Notes: a model not told the origin generated them from the letters alone. Shown: positions 49,870 to 58,880, numbered from the stretch's first letter. The stretch: 64,000 nt of DNA from Kaistia sp. 32K (GCF_016629525.1 NZ_AP024269.1:2976001-3040000), one strand, 5' to 3'. Program-made: numbers and translations.

Positions 49870-51474
49870 TCATTCCCCGCCTGCCGCGCCTCCCCGGCGA
49901 GCCAGCTCCGCGATAGTCAGATAATCCGTCTTGCCGGTCGCCAGCATCGGAAACGCCTCGACCGTGACGATCCGCTTCGGCACCATGATTTCCGGAACGC
50001 CATGCGCCTTGGCCGACGCGATCAGCGCGTTGCGATCCGGCGCGACGCGATCCGTCACCAGCACCAGCTGCTCGCCCTTGCGCTCATCCGGCACGGAAAC
50101 GACGGCATGGACGTTGTCGGGCCAGACCTGCGCCGCATAGGCCTCGACGGCGGCCAGCGAGATCATCTCGCCGCCGATCTTGGCGAAGCGCTTGGCGCGG
50201 CCGCGAATGGTGATGTAGCCCTCGGGGTCGAGGCTGACGATGTCGCCGGTATCGTGCCAACCGTCCGGCGTCTGCTCGAGGATGCCCGGCGCGCTGTCGC
50301 GCATGTAGCCGAGCATGACGTTCGGTCCCTTGATCCAGAACCGGCCACCCTCGTCCAGGCCCGGCACCGGCTCGATCCGGTACGACATGCCAGGCAGCAG
50401 CCGGCCGACCGTGCCGTCCTTGTGATAGAGCGGCGTATTGGCCGAAACGACGGGCGCCGCCTCGGTGGCGCCGTAGCCTTCGAACAGCTCGATGCCGGAG
50501 CGGTCGCGCCAGAGCGTGCGGGTCGCCGGCTTGATCTTCTCGGCGCCGAGCACGACGAGGCGGAGATTGGCGAAATCCCCCGCCTCCGCCATGCGCGCCC
50601 AGCCGGCGGCGAAGGTGTCGGTGCCGATCAGGATGGTGGATCCGCTCTCGCGCACCAGCGTCGGGATCTGTTTGTAGTGCAGCGGCGTCGGATAGAAGAA
50701 CACCCGCATGCCGATCGCGAACGGCGCGATCAGGCCGACCGTCATGCCGAAGGAATGGAAGACCGGCAGCGGATTGAACAGCGAGTCGTCCGGCCGGAGC
50801 GCCAGCGTGCGCAGGAACTGCTCGACATTGCAGAGCACGTTGGCGTGGGTCAGCGCCACGCCCTTCGGCGCGCCTTCCGAGCCCGAGGTGAACAGGATGA
50901 CGGCGATATCGTCCGGCTTGGCGCCCGACCAGCCATGCAGCCGGCGCGCGAACCAGGACGAGACGACGCCGCGCACCTTGTCGAATCCCGTAACCGTCTT
51001 CGCCAGATCCTCCAGCCAGATGATCTCGACATGGGCCGAGAGCGCCGCCACCAGCTCTTCCAGCTTGCCCTCGGCGACGAAGCGCCGGGACGAGATCACA
51101 TGCCGGATCTCGGCCGCCTTGCAGGCGACGAGCAGGTTCTTCGGGCCGGCCGAGAAATTCAGCATGGCGGGAACGCGCCCGAAGGCGACGAGGCCGAAGA
51201 AGGCCGGCGCCACCGTGGCGACGTTCGGCAGCAGCATGCCGACCCGCTCGCCCTTCTGGGTACGCCGCGCAAATATCCGGCCGAGCACCATCGCGCCGAT
51301 CAGCACGCGGTCGAAGGTCATCGGCTTGCGCTGGTTGTCCTCGATCACCTCGCGCTTGCCGCCGAAGCGGGCGCGGGAATCGAGCAGCATGCCGAACAGC
51401 GTCTTGCGCCAGCGCCGCGCGTCGAGCGGGATTTCCTTGGTGGCGGGGCTCGGGATGGCAGTCGGCATATCCAT
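49870..51474 (-). CDS. AMP-dependent acyl-CoA/acyl-ACP synthetase (Aas synthetase-domain-like)
   Basis: The protein is 534 aa. It has the adenylate-forming motifs: P-loop ILFTSGSEGAPKGVALTH, FEGYGATEAAPVVSANTPL, and DTGDIVSLDPEGYITIRGRAKRF. It resembles the synthetase half of Aas (2-acylglycerophosphoethanolamine acyltransferase) but lacks an acyltransferase domain. The C-terminus ends in AMLATGKTDYLTIAELARR with the catalytic Lys. It probably activates fatty acids at the membrane. Confidence 0.88.
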   Translation of the reverse strand: MDMPTAIPSPATKEIPLDARRWRKTLFGMLLDSRARFGGKREVIEDNQRKPMTFDRVLIGAMVLGRIFARRTQKGERVGMLLPNVATVAPAFFGLVAFGRVPAMLNFSAGPKNLLVACKAAEIRHVISSRRFVAEGKLEELVAALSAHVEIIWLEDLAKTVTGFDKVRGVVSSWFARRLHGWSGAKPDDIAVILFTSGSEGAPKGVALTHANVLCNVEQFLRTLALRPDDSLFNPLPVFHSFGMTVGLIAPFAIGMRVFFYPTPLHYKQIPTLVRESGSTILIGTDTFAAGWARMAEAGDFANLRLVVLGAEKIKPATRTLWRDRSGIELFEGYGATEAAPVVSANTPLYHKDGTVGRLLPGMSYRIEPVPGLDEGGRFWIKGPNVMLGYMRDSAPGILEQTPDGWHDTGDIVSLDPEGYITIRGRAKRFAKIGGEMISLAAVEAYAAQVWPDNVHAVVSVPDERKGEQLVLVTDRVAPDRNALIASAKAHGVPEIMVPKRIVTVEAFPMLATGKTDYLTIAELARRGGAAGGE

Positions 51475-51629
51475 GGGGGCTGCGTCGCTCTTTTTAGATC
51501 GGACCCGCTGACATCATGCGGACGGCGCATCATCATACAATGACGGCCGCCACACATGCGAGCGCGCATCCGGAAAGCCCAAGGCGGAACGAAGCCGATG
51601 CCGGGTTCGTAAATTGCGCGACATGTCGT

Positions 51630-51641
51630 AAGATATATCTT
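51630..51641. promoter_or_regulatory. PadR operator 1 (perfect palindrome)
   Basis: AAGATATATCTT is a perfect 12-nt palindrome 61 bp ahead of the padR-type gene and overlaps a TTGACG (-35-like, 51640-51645). A related palindrome lies at 51681-51690. Likely autoregulatory. Confidence 0.55.
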
Positions 51642-51680
51642 GACGCAGGGGTTGCATGCTTCTAGCGATGGATACCCTTA

Positions 51681-51690
51681 CGATATATCG
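51681..51690. promoter_or_regulatory. PadR operator 2 (perfect palindrome)
   Basis: CGATATATCG is a perfect 10-nt palindrome 12 bp before the ATG of the padR-type gene and shares the GATATATC core with 51630-51641. Confidence 0.5.
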
Positions 51691-51701
51691 GACCCCTTCT
51701 C

Positions 51702-52334
51702 ATGGGCCAGACCCCGACCGACCGAGATACCCCGACCCGCCGCCTCCCCGGCCCCGGCAGCACCGTGCGCGGCCGCGGCGGCGAAGGCCTGCGCGTCGGC
51801 CGGATGGTCGCCGATGGCGATCTCCGCCTCGTCGTGCTCTCGCTGATCGAGCGTGGCCCCCGCCACGGCTACGAGATCATCAAGGCGATCGAGGAACTGA
51901 CATCCGGCAGCTACAGCCCGAGCCCCGGCGTCATCTATCCAACCCTGACCGCCATCGAGACGGCCGGGCATGCGACCGTGGCGACGCAGGGCAACAAGCG
52001 CGTCTATTCGATCTCGGACGCCGGCATCCGCCACCTCGCCGACCGGCGCGCCGCCACCGACACGATCCTCGACCATCTCGACAAGATCGGCCGCCGGATC
52101 GCGCGGACGCGCGAATGGTTCGATCGCGGCGAGACGGCGCTGCGCGACGAGCGGCCGGACCGCGACATACCCGGCGTCGTGCCGGAGCTGAACGACGCCC
52201 GCCGCGCGCTGAAAGCGGCGATCGCCGGCAAGGTTGGCAGTTCCTCGATCGAGCAGCACCGCGTCGCGGAAATCCTGCTCGCCGCCGTCGCCGCGATCCA
52301 GGCCAGGTCGCCGGAAGGCGACATCGATCTCTGA
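51702..52334 (+). CDS. PadR-family transcriptional regulator
   Basis: The protein is 210 aa. The PadR winged helix (about 38-105) reads LRLVVLSLIERGPRHGYEII, KAIEELTSGSYSPSPGVIYP, TLTAIETAGHATV and YSISDAGIRHL. The C-terminal part is a helical dimerisation region. An N-terminal Gly/Arg-rich stretch of about 30 residues is extra. Two palindromes with GATATATC cores lie in its promoter. Similar PadR regulators (YqjI/NfeR type) often control siderophore-reductase genes; none is adjacent here, so the target beyond itself is unknown. Confidence 0.88.
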   Translation: MGQTPTDRDTPTRRLPGPGSTVRGRGGEGLRVGRMVADGDLRLVVLSLIERGPRHGYEIIKAIEELTSGSYSPSPGVIYPTLTAIETAGHATVATQGNKRVYSISDAGIRHLADRRAATDTILDHLDKIGRRIARTREWFDRGETALRDERPDRDIPGVVPELNDARRALKAAIAGKVGSSSIEQHRVAEILLAAVAAIQARSPEGDIDL

Positions 52335-52650
52335 GGGCGGGCCGGCCGGCGGTGGACGCACCGCCGTTTTTCTCCGTGTCTCTTCGGCCGTCGGCCTCTC
52401 CCTCAGGAGGCCTCTGCAAAACGCCACCCTCATCATGCTGAGGGGCCCGCAGGGCCGTCTCGAAGCACGCAGAGCGGCCGTGCAATCGAACGGCTGCACC
52501 CCGGAAGCCCCTCCCGAGATCCCGCGCCCACTGCCTCCGCAGGCGATCGTGCGCGCTCATTCCCCATGGCAGCCGCCGTCACGCTTGACATCTATTTTAC
52601 CCGGGTAATAATAGAGGCATCTTCTCACCCCGGCAAAAGCGCGTGTGACC
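52335..52650. other. Intergenic region with a repeat remnant and a promoter
   Basis: These 316 bp hold no gene. A GC-rich element at about 52424-52470 (CATCATGCTGAGGGGCCCGC followed by AGGGCCGTCTCGAAGCACGC) resembles the dispersed family B repeats but is a divergent subtype. The promoter and TTACCCGGGTAA palindrome at 52585-52613 lie at the right end. Confidence 0.5.
52585..52613 (+). promoter_or_regulatory. Promoter with embedded palindromic operator ahead of the alpha/beta hydrolase
   Basis: A consensus TTGACA (52585-52590) is followed after 17 nt by ATAATA (52608-52613). The spacer contains the perfect 12-nt palindrome TTACCCGGGTAA (52597-52608). A repressor bound there, possibly of the TetR type, would block the promoter. 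The cognate regulator is not evident nearby. Confidence 0.6.
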
Positions 52651-53553
52651 ATGCCCCACCTGAAAGCCAACGGCATCGACCTGGCCTATGACAGCTTCGG
52701 CGACGATGCCGCCGAGGCGATCCTGCTCATCTCCGGCCTCGGTACCCAGCGGATCCGCTGGACCCTGTCGTTCTGCGAGGCGTTGGCGCGGCGCGGCTAT
52801 CGCGTCATCCGCTTCGACAATCGCGACGCCGGCGGCTCGACCCATTTTTCCGATCATCCGGCTCCGGACTTCGGTGCGCTTGCCGCCGAGCTCGGGGCGG
52901 GACGACGGCCGGCCGTGCCCTACACCCTCCACGAAATGGCCGCCGACGCGATCGGCCTTCTCGATGCGCTGGCGATCTCGCGGGCGCATGTCGTCGGCCG
53001 CTCGATGGGCGGTATGATCGCCCAGATCGTGGCCAGCGAATATCCGGATCGCGTGCTGTCGCTGACCTCGATCATGTCCGGCACCGGCAATCCGGCGCTT
53101 CCCTCGGCCGCGCCGGACGTGATGGCGATGATGATGCGCCCGACGCCCGACCCCTTCGCCGACGAGGCCGGCTATCTGGCGGCACGGCTCGCCTTCGCGA
53201 AACGTATCGCCGGCCACCCGTTCGACGAAGCGCTCCATCGCGAGTTCCTTCTCGGCGAGCTTCGATGCGCCTATGACCCGGCCGGCTCCGCCCGGCAGAT
53301 CGCGGCGATCGCCGTCACTGGCGACCGGCGGGCGCGGCTCGCGACCATCCAGGTCCCGGCCCTCGTCATTCACGGCACGGACGATCCGCTGATCCCGCCG
53401 GCCTGCGGCGAGGACACGGCGGCAGCCATCCCCGGCGCCGAGCTTCTGCTCCTCGACGGCATGGGCCATGACCTGCCGGCCGAACTCGACGCAACGGTGA
53501 TCGACGCCATTGTTCGGACGGCGGAGCGCGGCAGCAAGCCGGCGACCGCGTGA
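52651..53553 (+). CDS. Alpha/beta-fold hydrolase (esterase/EstB-like)
   Basis: The protein is 300 aa. It has ILLISGLGTQRIRW (oxyanion), FDNRDAGGSTHF, nucleophile elbow HVVGRSMGGMIAQ, acid in HGTDDPLIPP and His in DGMGHDLPAEL. The FDNRD-G-x-S pattern is common to a group of bacterial alpha/beta hydrolases with unknown substrates. A GTG at 52645 is an alternative start. It is transcribed from the promoter at 52585. Confidence 0.88.
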   Translation: MPHLKANGIDLAYDSFGDDAAEAILLISGLGTQRIRWTLSFCEALARRGYRVIRFDNRDAGGSTHFSDHPAPDFGALAAELGAGRRPAVPYTLHEMAADAIGLLDALAISRAHVVGRSMGGMIAQIVASEYPDRVLSLTSIMSGTGNPALPSAAPDVMAMMMRPTPDPFADEAGYLAARLAFAKRIAGHPFDEALHREFLLGELRCAYDPAGSARQIAAIAVTGDRRARLATIQVPALVIHGTDDPLIPPACGEDTAAAIPGAELLLLDGMGHDLPAELDATVIDAIVRTAERGSKPATA

Positions 53554-53658
53554 GCGAAGGGCGGTTACCGCCCTGCGAGAGCCGATTTGCACAACCGGCT
53601 CTCGCTCCGCGCGATTTGGCTATCCATCGCGCGCCAGAGATGGCAGAAAGCCGCCGCT

Positions 53659-53743
53659 GCGGGCGTGGCGAAACTGGTAGACGCAAGCGACTTAAAATCG
53701 CTCGACTTCGGTCATGCGGGTTCGATCCCCGCCGCCCGCACCA
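53659..53743 (+). tRNA. tRNA-Leu (anticodon TAA)
   Basis: Acceptor arms GCGGGCG (53659-53665) and CGCCCGC (53733-53739) pair, with discriminator A and encoded CCA (53741-53743). The anticodon loop CTTAAAA carries TAA. The long variable arm (CGACTTCGGTCAT region) marks a class II tRNA. The T arm GGGTTCGATCCCC is intact. Confidence 0.97.
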
Positions 53744-53979
53744 GGCGCCTACGCGGCGCCAAACGCGCCTTCGGCAAGGACTGCCGAAATCTCCCAACAC
53801 CTTGTTTCATAACGATTTATTCCCGCGAACCGCGTTCCTGCGGCGGGCTCCTCGACGCATCGCGCGAAATTCCCCTTCAAATCGGTTGCGTCCCGCTGCT
53901 ACATCCGGCGCGGGGGATTCGTGGCACCACGACGGCTCGCCCGACCGACATTCGACGACGAGCCAAAGAAGGTGCTCCC

Positions 53980-54675
53980 ATGACCGAACCCGTGACTGAA
54001 CCCGTTTCGCATCGCCAGGCGCTCGCGCTCGACCCGTTCGCCGTCCTGAGCCGCGTGCCGGCGATCGGCAACATGATCCTCGGCGTGCGCGCCGACGGTG
54101 CGCTGCTGGAAGGCCTCGGCGCGATCGACAGCGTCGAGCTCGACAATGGCTTCGCCGTGCTGCGCGGCCCCGCGCGCGAGACGCGGTTCGAGCTCGCGGC
54201 GATCGCCAAAATCGTCACCGACCAGATGGTGATGAAGAACGTCCTGCCCTTCATCGAGATCTTCGACGCGGACGGCAACACCATCGCCAAGATGACCGCG
54301 CTGGACGGGCTCGAGCGCTTCGACGCCGCGCTGGAGGGCCTTGCCCGCACGCCGCTCGACGCCGCGCCGCCGGCGGCCCGCCCCGGCCCCGGCGACGGGC
54401 CCGCCGATGGCCCGCTAAAGGCGGCGGAAGCAGCCGGCAAGCCCGTCACGCTCAAGGCGGTGAAGCACGGCGTCGAGCACCGCTGGACCGGCACGCTCAC
54501 CAGCGTCTCGTTCAGCCATGGCTTCCTGAACGCGATGGAAGCGGACATGCACCTGCACATCCGCGCCGGCGCGATCGCCTCGTGGCGGGAAGAGAGCGTC
54601 GACGGCCTGACCGTGTTCAGCGCGATCGACGGCAATGGCAAGGCGATCGGCCTGTCGCTCTCGATCGAGGCCTGA
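53980..54675 (+). CDS. Conserved-type protein of unknown function, possible heme-utilisation-like fold
   Basis: The protein is 231 aa without a signal peptide. An ordered N-terminal domain (about 10-120: NMILGVRADGALLEGLGAID, FVLRG-like strands, LPFIEIFDADGNTIAKMTAL) is separated by a Pro/Ala/Gly-rich linker (about 128-150) from a second domain ending in FSAIDGNGKAIGLSLSIEA. The FDADGNTIAK segment recalls ChuX/HutX/HemS repeats, but the match is too short to assign. AAAGAAGG precedes the ATG at 53980. No recognised family. Confidence 0.65.
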   Translation: MTEPVTEPVSHRQALALDPFAVLSRVPAIGNMILGVRADGALLEGLGAIDSVELDNGFAVLRGPARETRFELAAIAKIVTDQMVMKNVLPFIEIFDADGNTIAKMTALDGLERFDAALEGLARTPLDAAPPAARPGPGDGPADGPLKAAEAAGKPVTLKAVKHGVEHRWTGTLTSVSFSHGFLNAMEADMHLHIRAGAIASWREESVDGLTVFSAIDGNGKAIGLSLSIEA

Positions 54676-54695
54676 CGCTTCACGCCTGACGCGCC

Positions 54696-55556
54696 TCAGG
54701 CGGCGCGCGCCAGCCCTTCCCGCTCGCAAAAGGCGATGACGAGATCGGCGAGATCCCGCACGGGACGGCGCGCGCCCGAGGCGACCCGAAGCGCCAGCTC
54801 CGTCGGCGGGACGGGCAAGAACCCGCCTCCCGACAGGACGACATAGCCCGGCCGCACCGCCCGCGCCTCGACCAGCGCGACGCCGAGCCCGCCGGAGATC
54901 GCCGCTTCGATGCCGATCAGGCTGGCGCTCTCATAGGCGATGCGCCAGCGCCGACCGGAGCTTTCCAGCGCATGCACGGCGCGGTCGCGATAGCGGCAGC
55001 TTTGCGGGAAGGCGATCAGCGGCACCGGATCGACGCTCTTCCAGTCGACATCGCGCGCGCCGACCCAGACCAACGTCTCCGGCCAGACGCCTTCGGCCGG
55101 GCCGCCGCCGGCGTCGCGCTTCATCAGCACAATGTCGAGGTCGCCGCGCTCCAGCCCCCGCTCCAGCTCGACGGAGAGATCGCAGCGGACATCGAGCCGG
55201 CATTCCGGCCGCAGTCGCGCGAACTGCGCGACCAGCCCGGTCAGTTCGGCAACGGCGAAATCCTCCGTGAGCCCGAGACGGACATGCTCGGAGGCGAAAG
55301 ACGCGCCGACGACGCTGCGCGCCTCCTCCGACAGCGCCAGGATGCGGCGGGCATAGCCGAGCAGCCGCTCGCCTTCGAGCGTCAGCGCGACGCCCTTGCC
55401 CTCGCGGACCAGAAGCGGCGCTCCCGCCAGGTCCTCGAGCTTGCGGATCTGCTGGCTGATCGTCGACTGGGTGCGATGCACGCGCTCGCCGGCGCGGGTG
55501 AATCCGCCGGCATCGACGACGGAGACGAAGGTCTTGAGCAGATCGAGGTCGAACAT
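54696..55556 (-). CDS. LysR-family transcriptional regulator
   Basis: The protein is 286 aa. The N-terminal winged helix reads LLKTFVSVVDAGGFTRAGER with QSTISQQIRKLEDLAGAPLL. The rest is a substrate-binding-like domain. AAGGAGG precedes the ATG. It is divergent from an EamA transporter with a 132-bp gap, a standard arrangement in which the regulator controls the exporter. Confidence 0.92.
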   Translation of the reverse strand: MFDLDLLKTFVSVVDAGGFTRAGERVHRTQSTISQQIRKLEDLAGAPLLVREGKGVALTLEGERLLGYARRILALSEEARSVVGASFASEHVRLGLTEDFAVAELTGLVAQFARLRPECRLDVRCDLSVELERGLERGDLDIVLMKRDAGGGPAEGVWPETLVWVGARDVDWKSVDPVPLIAFPQSCRYRDRAVHALESSGRRWRIAYESASLIGIEAAISGGLGVALVEARAVRPGYVVLSGGGFLPVPPTELALRVASGARRPVRDLADLVIAFCEREGLARAA

Positions 55557-55688
55557 GGCGAGGCCTCCTTGGGCATCGATTTATCGAATGAATATCATCC
55601 AAACATCGAATTTCCAAATGGCTGACAGAACGCCTACTGCCTTGGAGCCCGGCCGCGGCCGGCGTTTCAACCAGCAGGCAGACAGAGC

Positions 55689-56606
55689 ATGACCGATAGA
55701 GTGGCAACCCCAGCAGCCGTGACACCGATCCCTATGGGGCGCGGCGGCAGCCTCGCCGATCTCGGGCTGATCGCGCTCTTCTGCCTGATCTGGAGCTCGG
55801 CCTTCGCGGCGGGGAAGCTTGCCCTGCCGGACTGTCCGCCTCTGATCCTACTGTCGAGCCGCTTCCTGGTCGCCGGCCTGTTCCTGTTCGGTCTGGCCGC
55901 GCTCGTCGGTCGACCGTCATGGCCGGACCGGCGCACGACCGCGAGCTGGGTCGTTCTCGGCGCCCTCAACGGCGCGCTCTATCTCGGCCTCAGCTACTCC
56001 GGCATGCGGACGGTATCCTCCGCCTTCACGGCCGTACTGATCAGCGCCAATCCGCTTTTGACCGCGCTGGTCGCCAGCCCGGTTCTGGGCGAGCGACTTT
56101 CGCCGCTGAAGCTCGGCGGGCTGCTCCTCGGCATGATCGGCGTCGGCATCGTGCTGCGCTCGCGGCTCGTGGGCGGTGCGGAGGACTGGCACGGCACGCT
56201 GCTGGTGCTGGCCGCGCTGGTGGCGCTGGTCGGCGGCACCATCCTGTTCAAGAAGCTGAAGCCCGGCGGCGATCTCTGGACCGGCACGGCGATCCAATCA
56301 CTCTCGGCCGGGATCCTGCTGCTGCCCCTGGCGCTCGCAACCGAGAGCCTCGGCGATGTCCGTCTGACACCGGCGCTCATCGGCGGCTGGCTCTATCTGG
56401 TGGTCGTGACGTCGATCGGCGGCTACCTGCTCTGGTTTCGACTCCTGCGGAAGAAGACGGCCACCGAGGCGTCGTCGCTGCATTTCCTGATGCCGCCACT
56501 CGGCCTCTTCTTCGGCTGGCTGGTATTCCGCGAGCCGGTCAGCCTGGTCGACTGCCTCGGCATCATCCCGATCGCGATCGGCATCGCCATGGTGACGCGC
56601 GGGTAG
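55689..56606 (+). CDS. EamA-family (DMT superfamily) transporter
   Basis: The protein is 305 aa with about ten TM helices in two EamA repeats: LIALFCLIWSSAFAAGKLAL at the start and LLTALVASPVLGERLSPLKL closing repeat 1. SSLHFLMPPLGLFFGWLVFR and EPVSLVDCLGIIPIAIGIAM close repeat 2. It is an inner-membrane exporter, possibly for amino acids. The divergent LysR gene is its likely regulator. Confidence 0.9.
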   Translation: MTDRVATPAAVTPIPMGRGGSLADLGLIALFCLIWSSAFAAGKLALPDCPPLILLSSRFLVAGLFLFGLAALVGRPSWPDRRTTASWVVLGALNGALYLGLSYSGMRTVSSAFTAVLISANPLLTALVASPVLGERLSPLKLGGLLLGMIGVGIVLRSRLVGGAEDWHGTLLVLAALVALVGGTILFKKLKPGGDLWTGTAIQSLSAGILLLPLALATESLGDVRLTPALIGGWLYLVVVTSIGGYLLWFRLLRKKTATEASSLHFLMPPLGLFFGWLVFREPVSLVDCLGIIPIAIGIAMVTRG

Positions 56607-56625
56607 CGGAACTGAAAACAAAAAA

Positions 56626-56656
56626 ACGGCGGCGCCATTCGATGGCGCCGCCGTTC
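56626..56656 (-). terminator. Rho-independent terminator of the gpt operon
   Basis: A perfect 14-bp stem (56626-56639 with 56643-56656, AACGGCGGCGCCAT/ATGGCGCCGCCGTT) with a 3-nt loop is followed on the minus strand by TTTTTGTTTT. It ends the leftward 57-kb genes and may also stop the transporter transcript. Confidence 0.85.
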
Positions 56657-56679
56657 AAACTCAAGCGAAGCGTAGCCGA

Positions 56680-57018
56680 TCAGGCCTCGCCTTCGCCCTC
56701 TTCGCGCTGCGCCTTGACTTCGGCGATGAAGCTCTCAGCGTCCTGCTTGGCGGAACGCGCATGCTCTTCCGCGTCCTTGCTGAAGCGGTCGAGTTCCAGC
56801 TTCAGGCCGCTGACGGACGGCTTCTCGACGCTGTTGGCGTAGCCGATCATGCGCAGGGAGACGGCGAGATCGAGCACCATGGCGGCGAGCAGGCCGTCAT
56901 CGAGCTGCTCGTTGTCGGCATAGTCCGAGATCAGGTCGTAGAGGGCGTCGCGATGCTCCTCATACTCTTCGGCAAAGGCCTCGAAATCCTCGTCGGCGGG
57001 TTCGTTCGGTTCGGTCAT
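56680..57018 (-). CDS. Small acidic protein of unknown function
   Basis: The protein is 112 aa, strongly acidic at both ends (NEPADEDFEAFAEEYEEHRD and REEGEGEA) with a helical centre. No signal peptide or cysteine. A GGAGA site lies ahead of the ATG at 57018. It follows gpt by 11 bp and precedes a terminator, so it is probably cotranscribed. No family recognised. Confidence 0.72.
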   Translation of the reverse strand: MTEPNEPADEDFEAFAEEYEEHRDALYDLISDYADNEQLDDGLLAAMVLDLAVSLRMIGYANSVEKPSVSGLKLELDRFSKDAEEHARSAKQDAESFIAEVKAQREEGEGEA

Positions 57019-57029
57019 TTGTTTGTCTC

Positions 57030-57530
57030 CTAGCCGACGATCGGCGGTTGAAAGGCGAGACCCATGTCCCACGGGAAATAGATCCACGTATCCTGTGACA
57101 CTTCGGTGATGAAGGTGTCGACAACGGGGCGGCCCATGGGCTTGGAATAGAGCGTCGCGTAGTGCGCCTTCGGCAGCATGTCGCGCACGAGGCGGGCGGT
57201 GCGGCCGGTATCGACGAGATCGTCGATGACCAGGACGCCGGCGCCCTCGCCGCCGCCGAGATCGATGATCTCCTGGCTGACCGGCTTCAGCACCTTGAGC
57301 GAGCCCTGCTCCTTGTAGTCATGATAGGAGGCGACGCAGATCGTCTCGATCATGCGGATGCCGAGCTCGCGCGCCACGATCGCCGCCGGCACGAGGCCGC
57401 CGCGCGTCACGCAGACGATCGCCTGCCACTTCTGGTCGCCCGAAAGGCGCCAGGTCAGCGCCCGCGCATCCCGGTGGAACTGATCCCAGGATACGGGAAA
57501 CGCCTTGTCGCTGCGAGCATCGACCATCAT
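57030..57530 (-). CDS. gpt: Xanthine(-guanine) phosphoribosyltransferase
   Basis: The protein is 166 aa. It has the PRPP-binding motif [14 protein letters not shown] and the segment [20 protein letters not shown], as in E. coli Gpt, and ends in [16 protein letters not shown]. It salvages xanthine and guanine. The ribosome site GCAGGAGACA fits the second ATG (57527) slightly better than the first. Confidence 0.92.
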   Translation of the reverse strand: MMVDARSDKAFPVSWDQFHRDARALTWRLSGDQKWQAIVCVTRGGLVPAAIVARELGIRMIETICVASYHDYKEQGSLKVLKPVSQEIIDLGGGEGAGVLVIDDLVDTGRTARLVRDMLPKAHYATLYSKPMGRPVVDTFITEVSQDTWIYFPWDMGLAFQPPIVG

Positions 57531-57623
57531 TGTCTCCTGCGCGTGAATGGAGCGGAACGTGTGTGCCGGGGCTTGCCGTCATGCAATCGAATCGGCGCGC
57601 GATCCACAGAAATTGCCGACATG

Positions 57624-58382
57624 TCAGCTATTCGCCTGCATCATGGCTGCGACCATCTTCTCGACGGTCTGGGCCGCCTCGTCGAGGCGGGCGGCGTCGC
57701 GCGAGCGCAGCACGACGTCGGTGGCGAACGACCCGTCGAGCATCTTCGGATAGCTGCCGATCGAGACGTCGGGAAACTCGAGCTGGATCTCGCCGAGCTG
57801 CTTGGCGATCCGCCCCTCGCCCATGCCGACCGGCACGGTGCGCGACAGCATCTTGGCGCCGGTCGGGATCTTGGCGGCGACCTCGTCGAACATCGCCTGC
57901 ATGATCGACGGCACACCGGCCATGACATGCACGTTTTCGAGCGTGAAGCCGGGCGCCTTGGAGACCTTGTTCAAGATCAGGTCGGCGCCGGCCGGAATGC
58001 GGGCCATGCGCATCCGCGCCTCGTTCAGCTGCCCGGCCGCATAATGGTCGGTCAGGATGGCGACGGCGCGCGGATCATGGTCGATGGGGACGCCGAACGC
58101 CTTGGCCATCGAATCCGCCGTGATGTCGTCATGCGTCGGTCCGATGCCGCCGGTCGAGAAGACATGGTCATAGCGGGCGCGGAGCGCGTTCACCGCCGCG
58201 ACGATCTCCGCTTCGACATCCGGCACGATCCGGACTTCGCGGATGTCGATGCCGATATTGGTGCAGTATTCGGCGATATAGCCGATGTTCTTGTCCTTGG
58301 TCCGTCCCGACAGGATCTCGTCGCCAATGACGAGGATCGCGGCGGTGACGACAGGCACGGCTTCCGGGGTAGGCTCAGCCAT
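57624..58382 (-). CDS. Molybdopterin-binding/CinA N-terminal-domain protein
   Basis: The protein is 252 aa. The MoCF/CinA N-terminal fold shows ILVIGDEILSGRTKDKNIGY, VFSTGGIGPTHDDITADSMA and VHVMAGVPSIMQAMFDEV. It lacks the C-terminal nicotinamide-nucleotide amidase domain of full CinA. The family hydrolyses ADP-ribose or binds pterin-like ligands; its role here is unknown. It is the first gene of the run ending with gpt and the small acidic protein. Confidence 0.9.
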   Translation of the reverse strand: MAEPTPEAVPVVTAAILVIGDEILSGRTKDKNIGYIAEYCTNIGIDIREVRIVPDVEAEIVAAVNALRARYDHVFSTGGIGPTHDDITADSMAKAFGVPIDHDPRAVAILTDHYAAGQLNEARMRMARIPAGADLILNKVSKAPGFTLENVHVMAGVPSIMQAMFDEVAAKIPTGAKMLSRTVPVGMGEGRIAKQLGEIQLEFPDVSIGSYPKMLDGSFATDVVLRSRDAARLDEAAQTVEKMVAAMMQANS

Positions 58383-58522
58383 TCGCAAACTCCATCGGTA
58401 TCCGCCCGGTTTAGCGCCCCGGCGCCGGCCGCTCAAGGGAGCGCGGGCGCGGCGAAAGCATCGCGGGCAGCGAATGTCGCCCATCGGAGACATCCTCTGC
58501 AGACTGCATTGGCAAATCTCAA

Positions 58523-58571
58523 CCATCATCCTGAGGTGCCCGGCGCAGCCGGGCCTCGAAGGAGGGTCCAG
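58523..58571 (+). repeat. Family B palindromic repeat, copy 4
   Basis: CCATCATCCTGAGGTGCCCG with the hairpin GCCCGGC/GCCGGGC and TCGAAGGAGGGTCCAGG, in the same order as copy 2. Confidence 0.8.
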
Positions 58572-58602
58572 GGAACTCGCTTGTCATGAGCGGCGGGGTC
58601 CG

Positions 58603-58652
58603 CTGGATCCTCCTTCGAGGCTTCGCTCCCGCGAAGCACCTCAGGATGATGG
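58603..58652 (-). repeat. Family B palindromic repeat, copy 5
   Basis: GGATCCTCCTTCGAGGC, stem GCTTCGC-TCCC-GCGAAGC, then ACCTCAGGATGATGG. It is inverted relative to copy 4, 31 bp away. Confidence 0.8.
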
Positions 58653-58880
58653 CAGAGCGTGGACATACTCTTGCTCTTGGCCGCGCTGGGGGTCCGGCTC
58701 ACGGTCGTGCCGACCGACAATGAGGCGGCGTAGCGGCGTCGCAGCGTCGCGGCGCGGTCACTCCGGCGCGAAAACTCTTGTAACTCGCCGCCCGATACGC
58801 CAGATCGGGGATAAACCTTCATTATCAGACTTGTTCCCGAGGCCGCAGAATGGTGTGCTGACGGGGCACGGAGTTCCCAG

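Larger units (their letters stand above)
58383..58880. other. 498-bp divergent region with two inverted family B repeats
   Basis: No gene is supported between the CinA-like gene and map. Two family B elements (58523-58571 and 58603-58652) lie in opposite orientation. The right 200 bp presumably carry the map promoter. Confidence 0.65.

Noticed and set aside
53366..53800. Minus-strand ORF over the tRNA-Leu gene
   Set aside because: The peptide GRRGSNPHDRSRAILSRLRL is the antisense reading of tRNA-Leu, with no protein features.
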